Shown here piece after piece: positions 16,522 through 29,188 of a stretch of DNA of 64,000 bases; position 1 is the stretch's first letter, and each line of letters starts with the position of its first letter. This DNA comes from Clostridiales bacterium UBA1206. GTDB taxonomy: Bacteria > Bacillota > Clostridia > Oscillospirales > CAG-382. Under the pieces are notes generated by a model that ran no database searches, was not told the origin of the DNA, and saw nothing but the letters and a program-made list of their open reading frames with translations. A program made the position numbers and the translations under genes. The DNA lies in NCBI GenBank assembly GCA_002310055.1, contig DBXS01000031.1, positions 97,541 through 161,540 on the forward strand. Direction: 5' to 3'.

Positions 16522-17188
16522 AAAAATACTTATATGGTGCGGCGCGCTCGCTTTGCTGTGCGTGCTGCTCGTCGTCGCCGCGAACCTTATTGTCATTTTT
16601 TCGGCAAAGCCGCGCGTGACAGCGCAATCCGACGCCGAAGCTTTGAACGCCGACTGCATACTGGTGCTCGGCGCCAAAATAGAAGGCGACTACCCTTCCG
16701 GCGTGCTGAAAGACCGTCTTGACGTGGCGATAGAACTGTATAAAGCGGGAGCGGCGCCCAAGCTTTTGATGTCCGGCGACCACGGCACGGACGGCTACGA
16801 CGAGCCTTCGGTGATGAAACGGTACGCTATAGATCACGGCGTGCCTTCATACGATATTTTCTGCGACCACGCCGGTTTTAATACCTACGATTCGCTCGCG
16901 CGCGCAAAAAAGGTGTTCGGCTGCGGGAAGATCATCGCCGTTACGCAGAGTTTTCACATATCGCGCGCGGTGTTTTTGGGCAAGGCGCTTGATATCGATA
17001 TCTACGGCGTGACGAGCGACCGCAGCCCATACAAATTTTCGAACCACGTGCGCGAAGCGCTTGCGCGCGTCAAAGCGGTGTTCACGGCCGTATTCCAGCC
17101 CGAGCCGCGTTACCTCGGCGAAAGCATTCCAATAACCGGCGACGGGAGAGTCACCGACGATATATCGTTTGATACCGGAGAAGAATGA
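16487..17188 (+). CDS. SanA/ElyC/YdcF family membrane protein
   Basis: 233 residues: one N-terminal transmembrane helix (about 14-38), then a DUF218 domain with LNADCILVLGAKI, a GDYPSGVLKDRLD segment, LLMSGDHG and VTQSFHISRAVFLGKAL, which matches SanA (outer layer barrier/vancomycin sensitivity in E. coli). Such proteins influence envelope integrity by an unclear mechanism. The start overlaps the preceding gene by 35 bases and has no clear ribosome binding site, so coupled translation is likely. Confidence 0.85.
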   Translation: MKTSAENKKTVKKILIWCGALALLCVLLVVAANLIVIFSAKPRVTAQSDAEALNADCILVLGAKIEGDYPSGVLKDRLDVAIELYKAGAAPKLLMSGDHGTDGYDEPSVMKRYAIDHGVPSYDIFCDHAGFNTYDSLARAKKVFGCGKIIAVTQSFHISRAVFLGKALDIDIYGVTSDRSPYKFSNHVREALARVKAVFTAVFQPEPRYLGESIPITGDGRVTDDISFDTGEE

Positions 17189-17189
17189 A

Positions 17190-20137
<2,948 letters not shown>

Positions 20138-20151
20138 AAGGAGATATAAAG

Positions 20152-21378
20152 ATGAACAAGACAATGCTGAGAAAATACGCGTCGCTGATAGTGAGATGCG
20201 GCGCCAACGTACAGAAAAAGCAGGAAGTGGTGATCTACAGCGCCGTCGATCAGCACGATTTTGCGCTTATGCTTGCGGAAGAATGCTACCGCGCGGGCGC
20301 TTCGGAAGTCACGATGGAGTGGACGTATCAGCCCATCACCAAGCTGCACTACAAAAAGATGACGCTCAAAAAGCTTTCGGAATTCCCCGCGTGGCGCGAA
20401 GAAAAGCTGAAGCACACGTCTAAAGTGCTGCCCGCGGCGATACACATACTTTCGGAAGATCCCGACGGGCTGAACGGAATAGATTTTGAAAAAGTGGCAA
20501 AGGCGCGTCAGGCGATATTCCCCAAAATAAAGCCCTACCGCACCGCGATGGAAAGCAGGTACCAGTGGACGATAGCCGCGGTGCCTTCGCCCGCCTGGGC
20601 AAAGAAGGTGTTCCCCGGCGAGCGCGCGTCGGCGGCGATGAAAAAGCTGTGGGACGCGATATTCACCACTTGCTACGTGGAAAAAGACAACGATCCGCTC
20701 GCCGACTGGGCGAAACGCAACGCCGATTTCAAAAAGCGCAGTTCCCTGCTCAATGAAAAGCATTTTGATTATCTGCATTATAAATCCAAAAACGGCACCG
20801 ATTTCAAGGTGTGGCTCATGCCCGAATCGCGCTGGGGCGGTGGCAGCGACACGACGCTCGGCGGCGTGACGTTCAACCCCAACCTGCCTACCGAGGAAGT
20901 TTTCACGGCTCCGTGCAAGGGCCGCGCCGAAGGCCGGCTCGTTTCGACCAAGCCGCTTTCGTATAACGGCGCGCTTATAGAAAACTTTGAATTCACGTTC
21001 AAAGACGGCAAAGTGGTTGCGCACAAAGCCGAAAAGAACGACGATCTGCTTGAAAAGATGATAACGATGGACGAAGGCGCGGCGTACCTCGGCGAAGTGG
21101 CGCTGGTCCCCAAAGGCTCGGGCGTGGACAAATGCGGCGTGCTGTTTTACGAAACGCTGTTCGACGAAAACGCCTCCTGCCACATAGCGCTGGGTTCGGG
21201 TTACGCCGACTGCCTGGAAGGGTTCGAGAATATGACGCCCGACGAACGCAAGGAAAAAGGGCTCAACGATTCCATGATCCACGTCGATTTCATGGTCGGC
21301 GCGGACGACCTTTCCATTGTGGGTTACAAGGACGGCAAACCGTTTGAAATATTCAAAAACGGCACCTGGGCGTTTTGA
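20152..21378 (+). CDS. ampS: M29 family metallo-aminopeptidase
   Basis: 408 residues from ATG 20152, preceded by AAAAGGAGAT; the longer frame upstream lies inside ligA. M29 (AmpS/PepS/AmpT) features: MWLMPESRWGGGS-type central block, FTAPCKGRAEGRLVSTKPLSYNG, the Glu/His/Asp ligands in the C-terminal half such as LGEVALVP, FYETLFDENASCHIALG and NDSMIHVDFMVG. These cytosolic zinc/cobalt enzymes remove N-terminal residues from peptides. Last gene before the uppP promoter. Confidence 0.9.
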   Translation: MNKTMLRKYASLIVRCGANVQKKQEVVIYSAVDQHDFALMLAEECYRAGASEVTMEWTYQPITKLHYKKMTLKKLSEFPAWREEKLKHTSKVLPAAIHILSEDPDGLNGIDFEKVAKARQAIFPKIKPYRTAMESRYQWTIAAVPSPAWAKKVFPGERASAAMKKLWDAIFTTCYVEKDNDPLADWAKRNADFKKRSSLLNEKHFDYLHYKSKNGTDFKVWLMPESRWGGGSDTTLGGVTFNPNLPTEEVFTAPCKGRAEGRLVSTKPLSYNGALIENFEFTFKDGKVVAHKAEKNDDLLEKMITMDEGAAYLGEVALVPKGSGVDKCGVLFYETLFDENASCHIALGSGYADCLEGFENMTPDERKEKGLNDSMIHVDFMVGADDLSIVGYKDGKPFEIFKNGTWAF

Positions 21379-21408
21379 GATTTGGTTTACATAATTTTGT
21401 AAAATCGC

Positions 21409-21437
21409 TTGACATATCGGGCAAAAACGGTTATAAT
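21409..21437 (+). promoter_or_regulatory. consensus promoter for uppP-ftsK
   Basis: TTGACA (21409-21414), 17-base spacer, TATAAT (21432-21437), a perfect match, 55 bases before the start codon. Confidence 0.88.
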
Positions 21438-21491
21438 ATTCTTGTTTGAAACATATTTTCTTGTGAAATAAGCAGTTTCGGAGGCAAATGA

Positions 21492-22325
21492 ATGTCTGTT
21501 CTCGAAGGTTTACTTTACGGGCTGCTGCAGGGACTTACCGAGTTTTTGCCCGTGTCGTCGTCCGGCCATCTGGCGCTGGCACAGAACATTTTCGGCGCAA
21601 AGGATATGGAATCGAATTATCTTACGTTTACCGTCCTTCTGCACCTCGGCACGCTGGCGGCGGTGGTTTTCGTATACCGCAAAGACGTATGGCTTATGAT
21701 AAAAGGCTTTTTCACGCTTATGAAAAAGCTGTTCACTTCCCGCCTGCGCGAGGGGCTCGATTACGGCGAAAAGCTGTTTCTGCTTGTGTTCATAGCGACC
21801 GTTCCCCTCGTTGCCGCCGTGTTCCTTGAAGACAAGATCGAAAGCGTTTCCGGCGTGGTGTGGGCGATAGGTCTGCTGCTCATAGTAAACGGACTGATGC
21901 TTTACGTGGCCGACAAACTCGCAAAAGGAGATCTTTCCGTGCAGGACGCAAGACCGCGGCATGCGATATTTGTCGGAATAATGCAGATCCTGGGGATATT
22001 CCCCGGAATATCGCGTTCCGGCGCCACCGTGACGGGCGGACTTTTTGCGGGATTTAACAAAGAAGACGCGGTGAAGATCTCGTTTCTGATGTCTATCCCC
22101 GCCATAGCGGGCGCGAACATACTCAAGATATTCGAGCTCAAGAACAATCCGCTGCCCGAAGGTTCGCTTCCGGCGGTACTCTGCGGCATAGCCGCGGCGG
22201 TGATTTCGGGTTTTGCGGCGATAAAGCTTTTGCAGTTCATTGCAAAGAGCAAAAAACTTTCGGTCTTTTCGCTGTACTGCGTTATCATCGGCGCGGCGGC
22301 GATAATTTACGATATTATTAACTAA
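21492..22325 (+). CDS. uppP: undecaprenyl-diphosphate phosphatase
   Basis: 277 residues, eight or so transmembrane helices, with both UppP catalytic motifs: QGLTEFLPVSSSGHL near the N-terminus and PGISRSGAT in the second half. It dephosphorylates undecaprenyl diphosphate for recycling of the cell-wall lipid carrier and gives bacitracin resistance. TTCGGAGG precedes ATG 21492. It has its own promoter and is followed after 16 bases by ftsK. Confidence 0.95.
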   Translation: MSVLEGLLYGLLQGLTEFLPVSSSGHLALAQNIFGAKDMESNYLTFTVLLHLGTLAAVVFVYRKDVWLMIKGFFTLMKKLFTSRLREGLDYGEKLFLLVFIATVPLVAAVFLEDKIESVSGVVWAIGLLLIVNGLMLYVADKLAKGDLSVQDARPRHAIFVGIMQILGIFPGISRSGATVTGGLFAGFNKEDAVKISFLMSIPAIAGANILKIFELKNNPLPEGSLPAVLCGIAAAVISGFAAIKLLQFIAKSKKLSVFSLYCVIIGAAAIIYDIIN

Positions 22326-22341
22326 CGAAGGTTCGGTGAAA

Positions 22342-24969
22342 ATGGCGAACAAGAACAAAAAGAAGAAAAACACTAACAAAAAAAGCGAATCCGCCGTTAA
22401 GCAGCTCAAACCCAAGACCCAGAAGGCAATAAAGAACGGCAGCGTAAAGAACGCCGCCGAAAACGAGGTCCCGGCAAGAAAGCCGCTCGGTTTTATGCCG
22501 TATCTGCTCGGCACGATAGCCGTGCTTTTGTTCCTGCTGCTTATAATGCAGGACAACGCCGGGTATCTCGGCTCGGTGCTCGCGCCGTTTTTCAAGGGGC
22601 TGTTCGGTTACGGCGCCTTTGCGATACCGGTATATCTGCTCGCCGTGGCGCTCCTTTGGAAGCGCGACCGCAAAAACGGCACCTCGGGCGCGAGATATCT
22701 GCTTTGCATCGCCAATTTCATATTCGTGCTGGTGCTGATACATATGCACACCGCAACACCCGAGCAGAGGTCGTTCGACCAGGGCGAAATTTCGTTCTTT
22801 AAGGCGTTTTATGAAAACGGCACTCAAGGCATAGGCGGCGGAGCCATTGGCGGCACGCTGGGCAGCGGTATAGAATTTTTGCTCAAGCCCGTGCTCACAT
22901 ACATCATAGGCTATTTCGTAGCGATCATAACGTTCCTGTTCCTTATAGGCACTTCTCCTTCGGCGATAGCGCGCGCGATCAAGAAATCCGCATCTCAGGC
23001 CGCCGAAGCGCGCCGAGAGCGCGAAGCCGAGCTTGAAGAACAGGCCCGTCTTGCCGAGGAAGAAGCGCGCAAGCGCAAGCCGGCGGAAGCCGCTCCCGCG
23101 CCCAAGGCGGAAAAGAAGCGCAAGTTCGAACTGCCCGAGATACCCGAGCTCGACGAGGACGGGCAGACGGTTCCCGAGGAGATGATCCCGGCGACTCCCG
23201 TCGCCGTTCCGGTGACCGAGCCGCCCGCAGCGCCGGCGGTCGATCCGCTCGACCAGGGCAACTACGAATCGTTCTTCAAAGAAGCCGACGGCGACGCGCC
23301 GCTCATAGACAACCCGTCCGAATTCGTCGACCCCGCCGTGAGCGCCGCGGAATTCAACTCCGACGCCGTGACGGTAAAAGAGACCACGCCTGTAAGCGAG
23401 GACGGCGAAGCGCTCGTTCCCGAAGAATACCCCGAGGACGCCACGTTCACAGAAGACGCGCCTCCTCCCGTTCCGCCGTACGTATTCCCGCCCATATCGC
23501 TTCTTTCGGAAGGCAGCAGCGATTATCTGCGCCAGGATCCCAACCGCACGCAGCTGATAGGTCAGAAGCTGGTTTCCATCTTGCGCACTTACGGCGTAAA
23601 AGTCACGCTCGTTTCAACGAGCTGCGGTCCCGCGGTGACGCGTTACGAAGTCCTGCCCGACGAGGGCGTGCGCGTGAGCCGGATAGAGAGCCTCGCCGAC
23701 GATATACGCCTGCGCCTCGCCGCCTCGAGCGTGAGGATAGAATCCAACATCCCCGGCAAAGCCGCCATAGGCATAGAGATCCCCAACGACACGTCGTCGG
23801 TGGTCAAGCTGCGCGACCTTATTGACAACGACATTTTCCGCAGCAACAAATCCAAGCTGTTCGTCTGCCTGGGCGTGGACGTCGGCGGCAACCCCATATA
23901 TTTCGATATCCCCGATATGCCCCACCTTATCATCGCCGGCGCCACCGGCATGGGCAAATCGGTGTGCATTAACTCCATAATCATTTCGCTCCTCTACCGC
24001 GCCAAGCCGGACGAGCTCAAGTTCATAATGATAGACCCCAAGAAGATAGAGCTTTCGTGCTACAACGGTATACCGCACCTGATGGTGCCGGTCGTCAACG
24101 ATCCGCGCACCGCGGCGGGTTCGCTCAACTGGGCGGTCAACGAGATGGAGCGCCGCTATTCGCTTATGGAGTCTTTAGGCACGGCGCGCAATCTTGACGA
24201 ATACAATTCCATTGTCGAAGGCGACCCCGAGCGTGAAAAACTGCCGTACGTGGTGATAATCATCGACGAGCTCGCCGACCTTATGATGACCGCGAAGGAC
24301 GCGGTGGAAACTTCGATCTGCCGCCTGGCGCAGAAAGCGCGCGCCGCCGGTATATATCTGATACTCGGCACGCAGCGCCCCGACGCCACGGTCATCACCG
24401 GCCTTATCAAAGCCAACGTGCCTTCCAAGATAGCGTTCACCGTTTCTTCGGCGATAGATTCGCGCATCATACTCGACGAAAGCGGCGCAGAAGCGCTGCT
24501 GGGCAAGGGCGATATGCTCTTTGCGCCGGTCAAATCGATGAAGAAGATACGCGTTCAGGGCGCGTTCGTCGACGGCAAGACCGAAGTCAACGCGGTGTGC
24601 AATTTCGTGCGCAACACGGCGCAGGCGACTTACAGCGACGACGTTATGAAGATGATCGAGCAGGAAGCTTCGCAGTGCGGCAAGCAGGCCAAGCACACGG
24701 CAGCTCCCGTCGCCGGCGGCGACGAACAGGAAGATCCGCTCTTCCTCGACGCGCTTGGCATAGCGTTCGAATACGAGACGATGGCGACTTCCCTGCTGCA
24801 ACGCAAGCTTTCCGTCGGATATTCCAGAGCGCAGAAGATGATAGATATGATGGAAGACCGCGGTTACGTGGGCAAGTTCGACCCCGCGACCAAGAAGCGT
24901 AAGATAATCCTCACCAAGGAAGAATATGATGAACTCAGACTCAACAAATCGTCCGCGCAGAACGAATAG
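22342..24969 (+). CDS. ftsK: FtsK/SpoIIIE family DNA translocase
   Basis: 875 residues from ATG 22342; a GTG 6 bases earlier sits too close to GAAGG. Basic Lys-rich N-terminus, four transmembrane helices (about residues 50-215), a Glu/Ala/Pro linker, then the motor: GATGMGKS (Walker A), VVIIIDELADLM (Walker B) and LGTQRPDATVITG. A C-terminal gamma winged helix (RKLSVGYSRAQKMIDMME, RGYVG) recognises KOPS/SRS sequences. It pumps chromosomal DNA through the septum. Its end overlaps the following lipoprotein gene by 44 bases. Confidence 0.95.
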   Translation: MANKNKKKKNTNKKSESAVKQLKPKTQKAIKNGSVKNAAENEVPARKPLGFMPYLLGTIAVLLFLLLIMQDNAGYLGSVLAPFFKGLFGYGAFAIPVYLLAVALLWKRDRKNGTSGARYLLCIANFIFVLVLIHMHTATPEQRSFDQGEISFFKAFYENGTQGIGGGAIGGTLGSGIEFLLKPVLTYIIGYFVAIITFLFLIGTSPSAIARAIKKSASQAAEARREREAELEEQARLAEEEARKRKPAEAAPAPKAEKKRKFELPEIPELDEDGQTVPEEMIPATPVAVPVTEPPAAPAVDPLDQGNYESFFKEADGDAPLIDNPSEFVDPAVSAAEFNSDAVTVKETTPVSEDGEALVPEEYPEDATFTEDAPPPVPPYVFPPISLLSEGSSDYLRQDPNRTQLIGQKLVSILRTYGVKVTLVSTSCGPAVTRYEVLPDEGVRVSRIESLADDIRLRLAASSVRIESNIPGKAAIGIEIPNDTSSVVKLRDLIDNDIFRSNKSKLFVCLGVDVGGNPIYFDIPDMPHLIIAGATGMGKSVCINSIIISLLYRAKPDELKFIMIDPKKIELSCYNGIPHLMVPVVNDPRTAAGSLNWAVNEMERRYSLMESLGTARNLDEYNSIVEGDPEREKLPYVVIIIDELADLMMTAKDAVETSICRLAQKARAAGIYLILGTQRPDATVITGLIKANVPSKIAFTVSSAIDSRIILDESGAEALLGKGDMLFAPVKSMKKIRVQGAFVDGKTEVNAVCNFVRNTAQATYSDDVMKMIEQEASQCGKQAKHTAAPVAGGDEQEDPLFLDALGIAFEYETMATSLLQRKLSVGYSRAQKMIDMMEDRGYVGKFDPATKKRKIILTKEEYDELRLNKSSAQNE

Positions 24970-25510
24970 GGCCTTCGCCGCGGCGCTTGCGGTTTTGCTG
25001 GTGCTGACGCTGACGTCCTGCCGCCGCAAAGCGGTGCGCGTGACGGATGAGGAAGCGATGCCGGTGCAGACGGTCATAGACGCTCAGGCAAAGCTCGACG
25101 CGACTTTGTATATTTCGGCGTTCCCGCCCGATTTTATCGCAGCCGCGCGCGCCAGCTGCGAGCTTACGGAAGGCGTTACATTAGAAGAATTCCTTACGAA
25201 CTCGTATATAGTCCCCGCCGCCGAAAACTGCGAAACGAACTACGGCAAGGGCTTTGGGTGCGAATATCTGGTGCACGCGATACTCGAGTATCCGGCAGAA
25301 GAAAACGAGCGCGATTTTGCCAAGTATATCGATTACAACGTGATCGATTACGATATGGACGTGACGAAAATACAAAAATCGGTAAAAGCCGTGGGGACGC
25401 TCAATTCCTGGGGCGACGACGCCGAGGATTCCGATTCCGCGACGTATGTACTGATCCAGATAGACGGCGTGTGGTATCTGCACCCGATGTACTTTTTGAC
25501 GGTATACTGA
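24926..25510 (+). CDS. predicted lipoprotein of unknown function
   Basis: 194 residues, starting inside ftsK with several possible Met starts (24926, 24929). A basic N-terminus with RPRRTNR precedes a hydrophobic stretch ending in a lipobox LTLTSC, so a membrane-anchored lipoprotein. The mature part has no domain I recognise; a C-terminal IDGVWYLHPMYFL block resembles the end of DUF-type lipoproteins with an NTF2-like fold, a weak resemblance. Followed by a terminator. Cotranscribed with uppP and ftsK. Confidence 0.75.
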   Translation: MMNSDSTNRPRRTNRAFAAALAVLLVLTLTSCRRKAVRVTDEEAMPVQTVIDAQAKLDATLYISAFPPDFIAAARASCELTEGVTLEEFLTNSYIVPAAENCETNYGKGFGCEYLVHAILEYPAEENERDFAKYIDYNVIDYDMDVTKIQKSVKAVGTLNSWGDDAEDSDSATYVLIQIDGVWYLHPMYFLTVY

Positions 25511-25521
25511 AAACGCAAAAA

Positions 25522-25557
25522 AAGATCCGCCTTGAATATGAGGCGGATCTTGTTTTT
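25522..25557. terminator. bidirectional rho-independent terminator
   Basis: AAGATCCGCCT pairs with AGGCGGATCTT around an 8-base loop, with A6 before and T7 after, between convergent units. Confidence 0.88.
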
Positions 25558-26010
25558 TTATTTACTCCTGTAAATGAGGTACAGCACCAGCGCGGCGAGC
25601 AGAAGCACGGCGCCCGCGCACAGATAGTGCAGGTACGGGGACTTCTTTTCGAGCCGGCGCTTGCGGTATTCGTAGTAACTGCGGCTTTCGTTCGGAAGAT
25701 CCTTGCGCAGCAGTTTGAACCACAAAGACACCGAATAGCCGAGCATCGTGAACGTTCCGGCGTTAGCGGAGATCACGAGCAGGCCCGCGCCCGTAATGAG
25801 GACGCCGCTGACAAAGCACGCGTCGCACAGGGCGTGGAACGTGTCTTTGGACGTTTCCTTGGAAAAGGCGCCAAGCAGGAACATAAATCCCACCGCCATT
25901 GCGATACCGACTGCCAGCGTTATGAGAAAGCGTTTGAGGAACGCTTTTCTTTTTTCGGCAGCGGAAGAGGTATCCTCGGTCACGGCGGCGTTAAGTTCAT
26001 TTTCTGCCAT
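25558..26010 (-). CDS. DUF3899-type membrane protein
   Basis: 150 residues: three transmembrane helices (about 27-48, 64-84 and 125-147) with the central FVSGVLITGAGLLVISANAG pattern of DUF3899 proteins and a basic loop RKRRLEKK. Function unknown in the family. It is the last gene of the opp operon, 3 bases after oppF, and is often found in Firmicutes as a stand-alone membrane protein; its role with the transporter is unproven. Confidence 0.75.
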   Translation of the reverse strand: MAENELNAAVTEDTSSAAEKRKAFLKRFLITLAVGIAMAVGFMFLLGAFSKETSKDTFHALCDACFVSGVLITGAGLLVISANAGTFTMLGYSVSLWFKLLRKDLPNESRSYYEYRKRRLEKKSPYLHYLCAGAVLLLAALVLYLIYRSK

Positions 26011-26013
26011 AGA

Positions 26014-27054
26014 TCAGCCGTTGTCTTCCGCGCGGAATTTGCGTTCCTCGGCGTCGTTGCAGAGCACGAAATGACCGGGACGGATCTCGCGGAAGGTGGG
26101 CTGCTGCTCGGAATAATCGTGTTCGAGCGCGCTTTCGTAAATTATACGCTTACGCTGTTTTTCGTAATTGGGGTCGGGCAGCGGGATCGCCGAAAGCAGC
26201 GCGCGGGTATACGGATGGAACGGGTGAGCGAACAGCTCTTCGGTCTCGGCAAGTTCGACCATACGGCCGTAATACATAACGGCTATGCGGTCCGAGAAAT
26301 ACTTGACGACCGAAAGGTCGTGCGCTATGAACATTATGGTGAGCCCCATCTTGTTGCGCAGCTCGTTGAGCAGGTTGATGACCTGCGCCTGGATCGAAAC
26401 GTCGAGCGCGGAGATAGGCTCGTCGGCGATGATGAGGTCGGGGTTGAGCACCATTGCGCGCGCTATACCGACGCGCTGGCGCTGGCCGCCCGAAAACTCG
26501 TGCTGATAACGTTCGGCGTGCTCGGGCAGAAGGCCGACCATATCGAGCACCTCTTTGACGCGGCGGTCGATGACCTCTTTGTCCTTTTCGCCGGCGATTA
26601 TGAGCCCTTCGGCTATAATCTCGCGGATGGTCATACGGGGGTTGAGGCAGGCGGAGGGATCCTGGAATATCATCTGCATACCGGTCATCACTTTGGCTTT
26701 TTTGGCCTTTTTGACGTCGATCTTCGCCTGTTTGATATCCTTTGCGAGCGCTTCCGCCTCAGCGGTCTTGCCTTCTTTTTTAAGCTTTTTTAACTGCTTT
26801 TTCTTATCCTTGATACCGCTGCTTATGCGATATCCCTTGAAATATACGTCGCCGCCGGTGATATCGTAAAGTTTGATGATATCGCGGCCCGTGGTGGTCT
26901 TGCCGCAGCCGGATTCGCCGACCATGCCGAAGACCTCGCCGCGTTTGATGTCGAACGAGATATCGTCCACGGCCTTGACGGTGGCGCCGATGCCTAATTT
27001 GAAATACTGTTTAAGATGTTCTACCCGGAGGAGCACTTCTCTTTCTTCAGCCAT
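26014..27054 (-). CDS. oppF: oligopeptide ABC transporter ATP-binding protein OppF with basic coiled-coil insert
   Basis: 346 residues. Walker A GESGCGKTT (46-54), Q-loop MIFQDP (128-133), signature SGGQRQR, Walker B IIADEPISALD and the C-terminal oligopeptide/dipeptide transporter domain (HPFHPYTRALL). Between Walker A and the Q-loop an insert of about 40 residues (roughly 81-121), nearly all Lys, Glu, Ala and Leu (KKQLKKLKKEGK), is predicted to be a short helical hairpin and is absent from ordinary OppF. It powers peptide import with OppD. Its start overlaps oppD by 8 bases. Confidence 0.92.
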   Translation of the reverse strand: MAEEREVLLRVEHLKQYFKLGIGATVKAVDDISFDIKRGEVFGMVGESGCGKTTTGRDIIKLYDITGGDVYFKGYRISSGIKDKKKQLKKLKKEGKTAEAEALAKDIKQAKIDVKKAKKAKVMTGMQMIFQDPSACLNPRMTIREIIAEGLIIAGEKDKEVIDRRVKEVLDMVGLLPEHAERYQHEFSGGQRQRVGIARAMVLNPDLIIADEPISALDVSIQAQVINLLNELRNKMGLTIMFIAHDLSVVKYFSDRIAVMYYGRMVELAETEELFAHPFHPYTRALLSAIPLPDPNYEKQRKRIIYESALEHDYSEQQPTFREIRPGHFVLCNDAEERKFRAEDNG

Positions 27055-29185
27055 TGTTCACGCCTCCGTTTCTTTGCATTCTTTCTATACGGTCGAGTAT
27101 GATCTTTGGAGGTTCGACCTTGGGAGCGTCCGGATGGAGCAGCCAGGTCGCCGCCTTATGCGTAGGACTGATGTCGAAGAAAGGCGGCATCTCTTCAAAG
27201 TCGATCTTCAGCGCGTATTTGTTGCGCACCGCAAAGGCGTCGCCTTTGGGCGGGAACAGCATATCCGGCGGGGTGCCGGGTATGGCTTCGAGCTTATCCT
27301 TGGTGTCGAGGTCGGGCATAGAGGAAAGCAGCGCCCAGGTATACGGATGCGCGGGAGAATAGAAGACGTCTTCCGACGTGCCGTATTCGACGATCTTGCC
27401 GGCGTACATGACCGCGATCCTGTCAGCGACGTTAGCGACGACGCCGAGGTCGTGGGTGATGAATATGACGGTGAGCTGTCTTTCGCGCTTGAGTTCGTTG
27501 ATGAGCTCGAGTATCTGCGCCTGGATGGTAACGTCGAGCGCCGTGGTGGGCTCGTCGCAGATGAGGATGTCGGGGTTGGCCGAAAGCGCTATGGCGATGA
27601 CCACGCGCTGGCGCATACCGCCGGAGAACTGGAAGGGATACTGTTTGTATCTCTTGCGCGGCTCGGGGATGCCGACTTCTTCCATAAGGTTTATCGCCCT
27701 GTCCTTAGCCATCGTTTTGGTGACTTTATAGACCATCTTGGACGCTTTGTCTTTGATATAGTCGATTATCTCGATGCCGTAGTTCGAAAAATCTGCGGTG
27801 GCGGCTTTTTCGATCTGGTTATTATAATTCTCTACGACTTTATCGATGGTGAGCTCTATGTTGTGCTGATAAAGCTCCATATTGATATTGTCGGCAAACT
27901 GGCGCTGTTTCTTGGGGATATGCCTGCCTGCGGCCTTGCGCTTTTCGAGCTTCTGCGCGCGGACGTACGTATCCATAGCGGCGCCGAAGGTGGTGCGGAA
28001 GGTGTAAGCGTAGCTGTCCTTGTCGATATCGAGGCGGTCGATGCCGCTTTCGACGGAATCGGAAAGCGTTTCCACGAGCTTGTTATACGCTTTTTCGTCG
28101 CGGGCGGGGTCGTACACGTTTTCGGAAAGGTACTTGCGGGCGGCTTCGAGTTCAGCCACGGCTTTCTTCTTGTTTTCGATAGAAACGTCGAACGAATACT
28201 TGACGCCGGCGCGCACGCCCTTTAAGAAATCGAGCATGAATTCGTCATCCAGCACCTGACGCGTCCTTGCGTTGAGAGCCGCAATATCGGAATAATCCTG
28301 CGCGGTCTCGGGATGTGCGTAAATGCTGTAGCCGAGCGTGAAGAAGTTGGGCTTTTCGCGCTCGCAGGCGGCGCTTAGTCTGGACGAAAGCTCGTTGAGC
28401 TTGCCTTTGATGACTTCCTTGTCGCCGCCGGAAACGTAGACGGCTTTTTCGGCTTTTATGTAAGCCAGAAGCGCCTTGTATTCTTCGTCGGACTCGCGGA
28501 TGAGGAATTCGTCATAAACTTTGTCCGCCGGTTTGAGCATTTGATCGATAAGCTTGCCCACGGCCTTGGGAGGCTGGTTTATGAGCTGTATAAGGATGTG
28601 CCTGATATTGTTGATGGTGTTCTGCGCGTGGTCGTAAGCCGCGTTGTAACGCGCCTCGAGCTCGTTGCCGGAACCGACGAAACCGGTGAGGATCTTGATG
28701 TCGGCGGAGGTCTTTTCGGGAGCGGAAGCGCCCTCGTAGCCGTGCTCGTACGCGCCGTTCATAGCGGTCTCCAGGACCTTGAGCTTATCTTCGAAATCGA
28801 CTTTGGATTCACGCTGGTTGGCTTTGCCGTTGAGGATCATCGCCTCGGTCAGCTGTTTGCCCACCTTGATGATGGGGTTAAGGCTCGAAAGCGTGTCCTG
28901 GAATATCATAGAGATCTTGTTGCCGCGGATATGGTGGAAATCGTCCTCGGATATCTTGAGGAGGTCCATACCCGAATAGAGGATCTCGCCGCCTTCGACG
29001 ATGGCGTTGCCGGCGAGTATGCCCATAACGGCGCGCATAGAGACCGATTTGCCCGATCCGGATTCGCCGACTATGGCGAGCGTTTCGCCCTTTTCGATAT
29101 CGAACGAGACGTCGCGCACGGCCTTGACTGTGCCGTTGTTGGTCTTGAAGGAAATGATTAAGTTTTTAACAGAAAGTATAGCCAT
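27047..29185 (-). CDS. oppD: oligopeptide ABC transporter ATP-binding protein OppD with a ~370-residue insertion
   Basis: 712 residues, about twice the usual 320-350. Walker A GESGSGKS (40-47), Q-loop Gln96 in MIFQDTLSSLNP, then an extra segment from about 122 to 493, after which the normal sequence resumes with MEEVGIPEPR, signature FSGGMRQR (520-527), Walker B ILICDEPTTALD and the HPYTWALL tail. The frame is open throughout, so this is an insertion and not a fusion error. The insert is helical and highly charged, with no motif I recognise. It sits in the helical subdomain between Q-loop and signature, pointing away from the membrane in known structures. Confidence 0.93.
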   Translation of the reverse strand: MAILSVKNLIISFKTNNGTVKAVRDVSFDIEKGETLAIVGESGSGKSVSMRAVMGILAGNAIVEGGEILYSGMDLLKISEDDFHHIRGNKISMIFQDTLSSLNPIIKVGKQLTEAMILNGKANQRESKVDFEDKLKVLETAMNGAYEHGYEGASAPEKTSADIKILTGFVGSGNELEARYNAAYDHAQNTINNIRHILIQLINQPPKAVGKLIDQMLKPADKVYDEFLIRESDEEYKALLAYIKAEKAVYVSGGDKEVIKGKLNELSSRLSAACEREKPNFFTLGYSIYAHPETAQDYSDIAALNARTRQVLDDEFMLDFLKGVRAGVKYSFDVSIENKKKAVAELEAARKYLSENVYDPARDEKAYNKLVETLSDSVESGIDRLDIDKDSYAYTFRTTFGAAMDTYVRAQKLEKRKAAGRHIPKKQRQFADNINMELYQHNIELTIDKVVENYNNQIEKAATADFSNYGIEIIDYIKDKASKMVYKVTKTMAKDRAINLMEEVGIPEPRKRYKQYPFQFSGGMRQRVVIAIALSANPDILICDEPTTALDVTIQAQILELINELKRERQLTVIFITHDLGVVANVADRIAVMYAGKIVEYGTSEDVFYSPAHPYTWALLSSMPDLDTKDKLEAIPGTPPDMLFPPKGDAFAVRNKYALKIDFEEMPPFFDISPTHKAATWLLHPDAPKVEPPKIILDRIERMQRNGGVNNG

Positions 29186-29188
29186 GAT

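Noticed and set aside
25258..28225. Two long plus-strand frames opposite oppF, oppD and the DUF3899 gene
   Set aside because: Antisense to well-supported genes, with no motifs.
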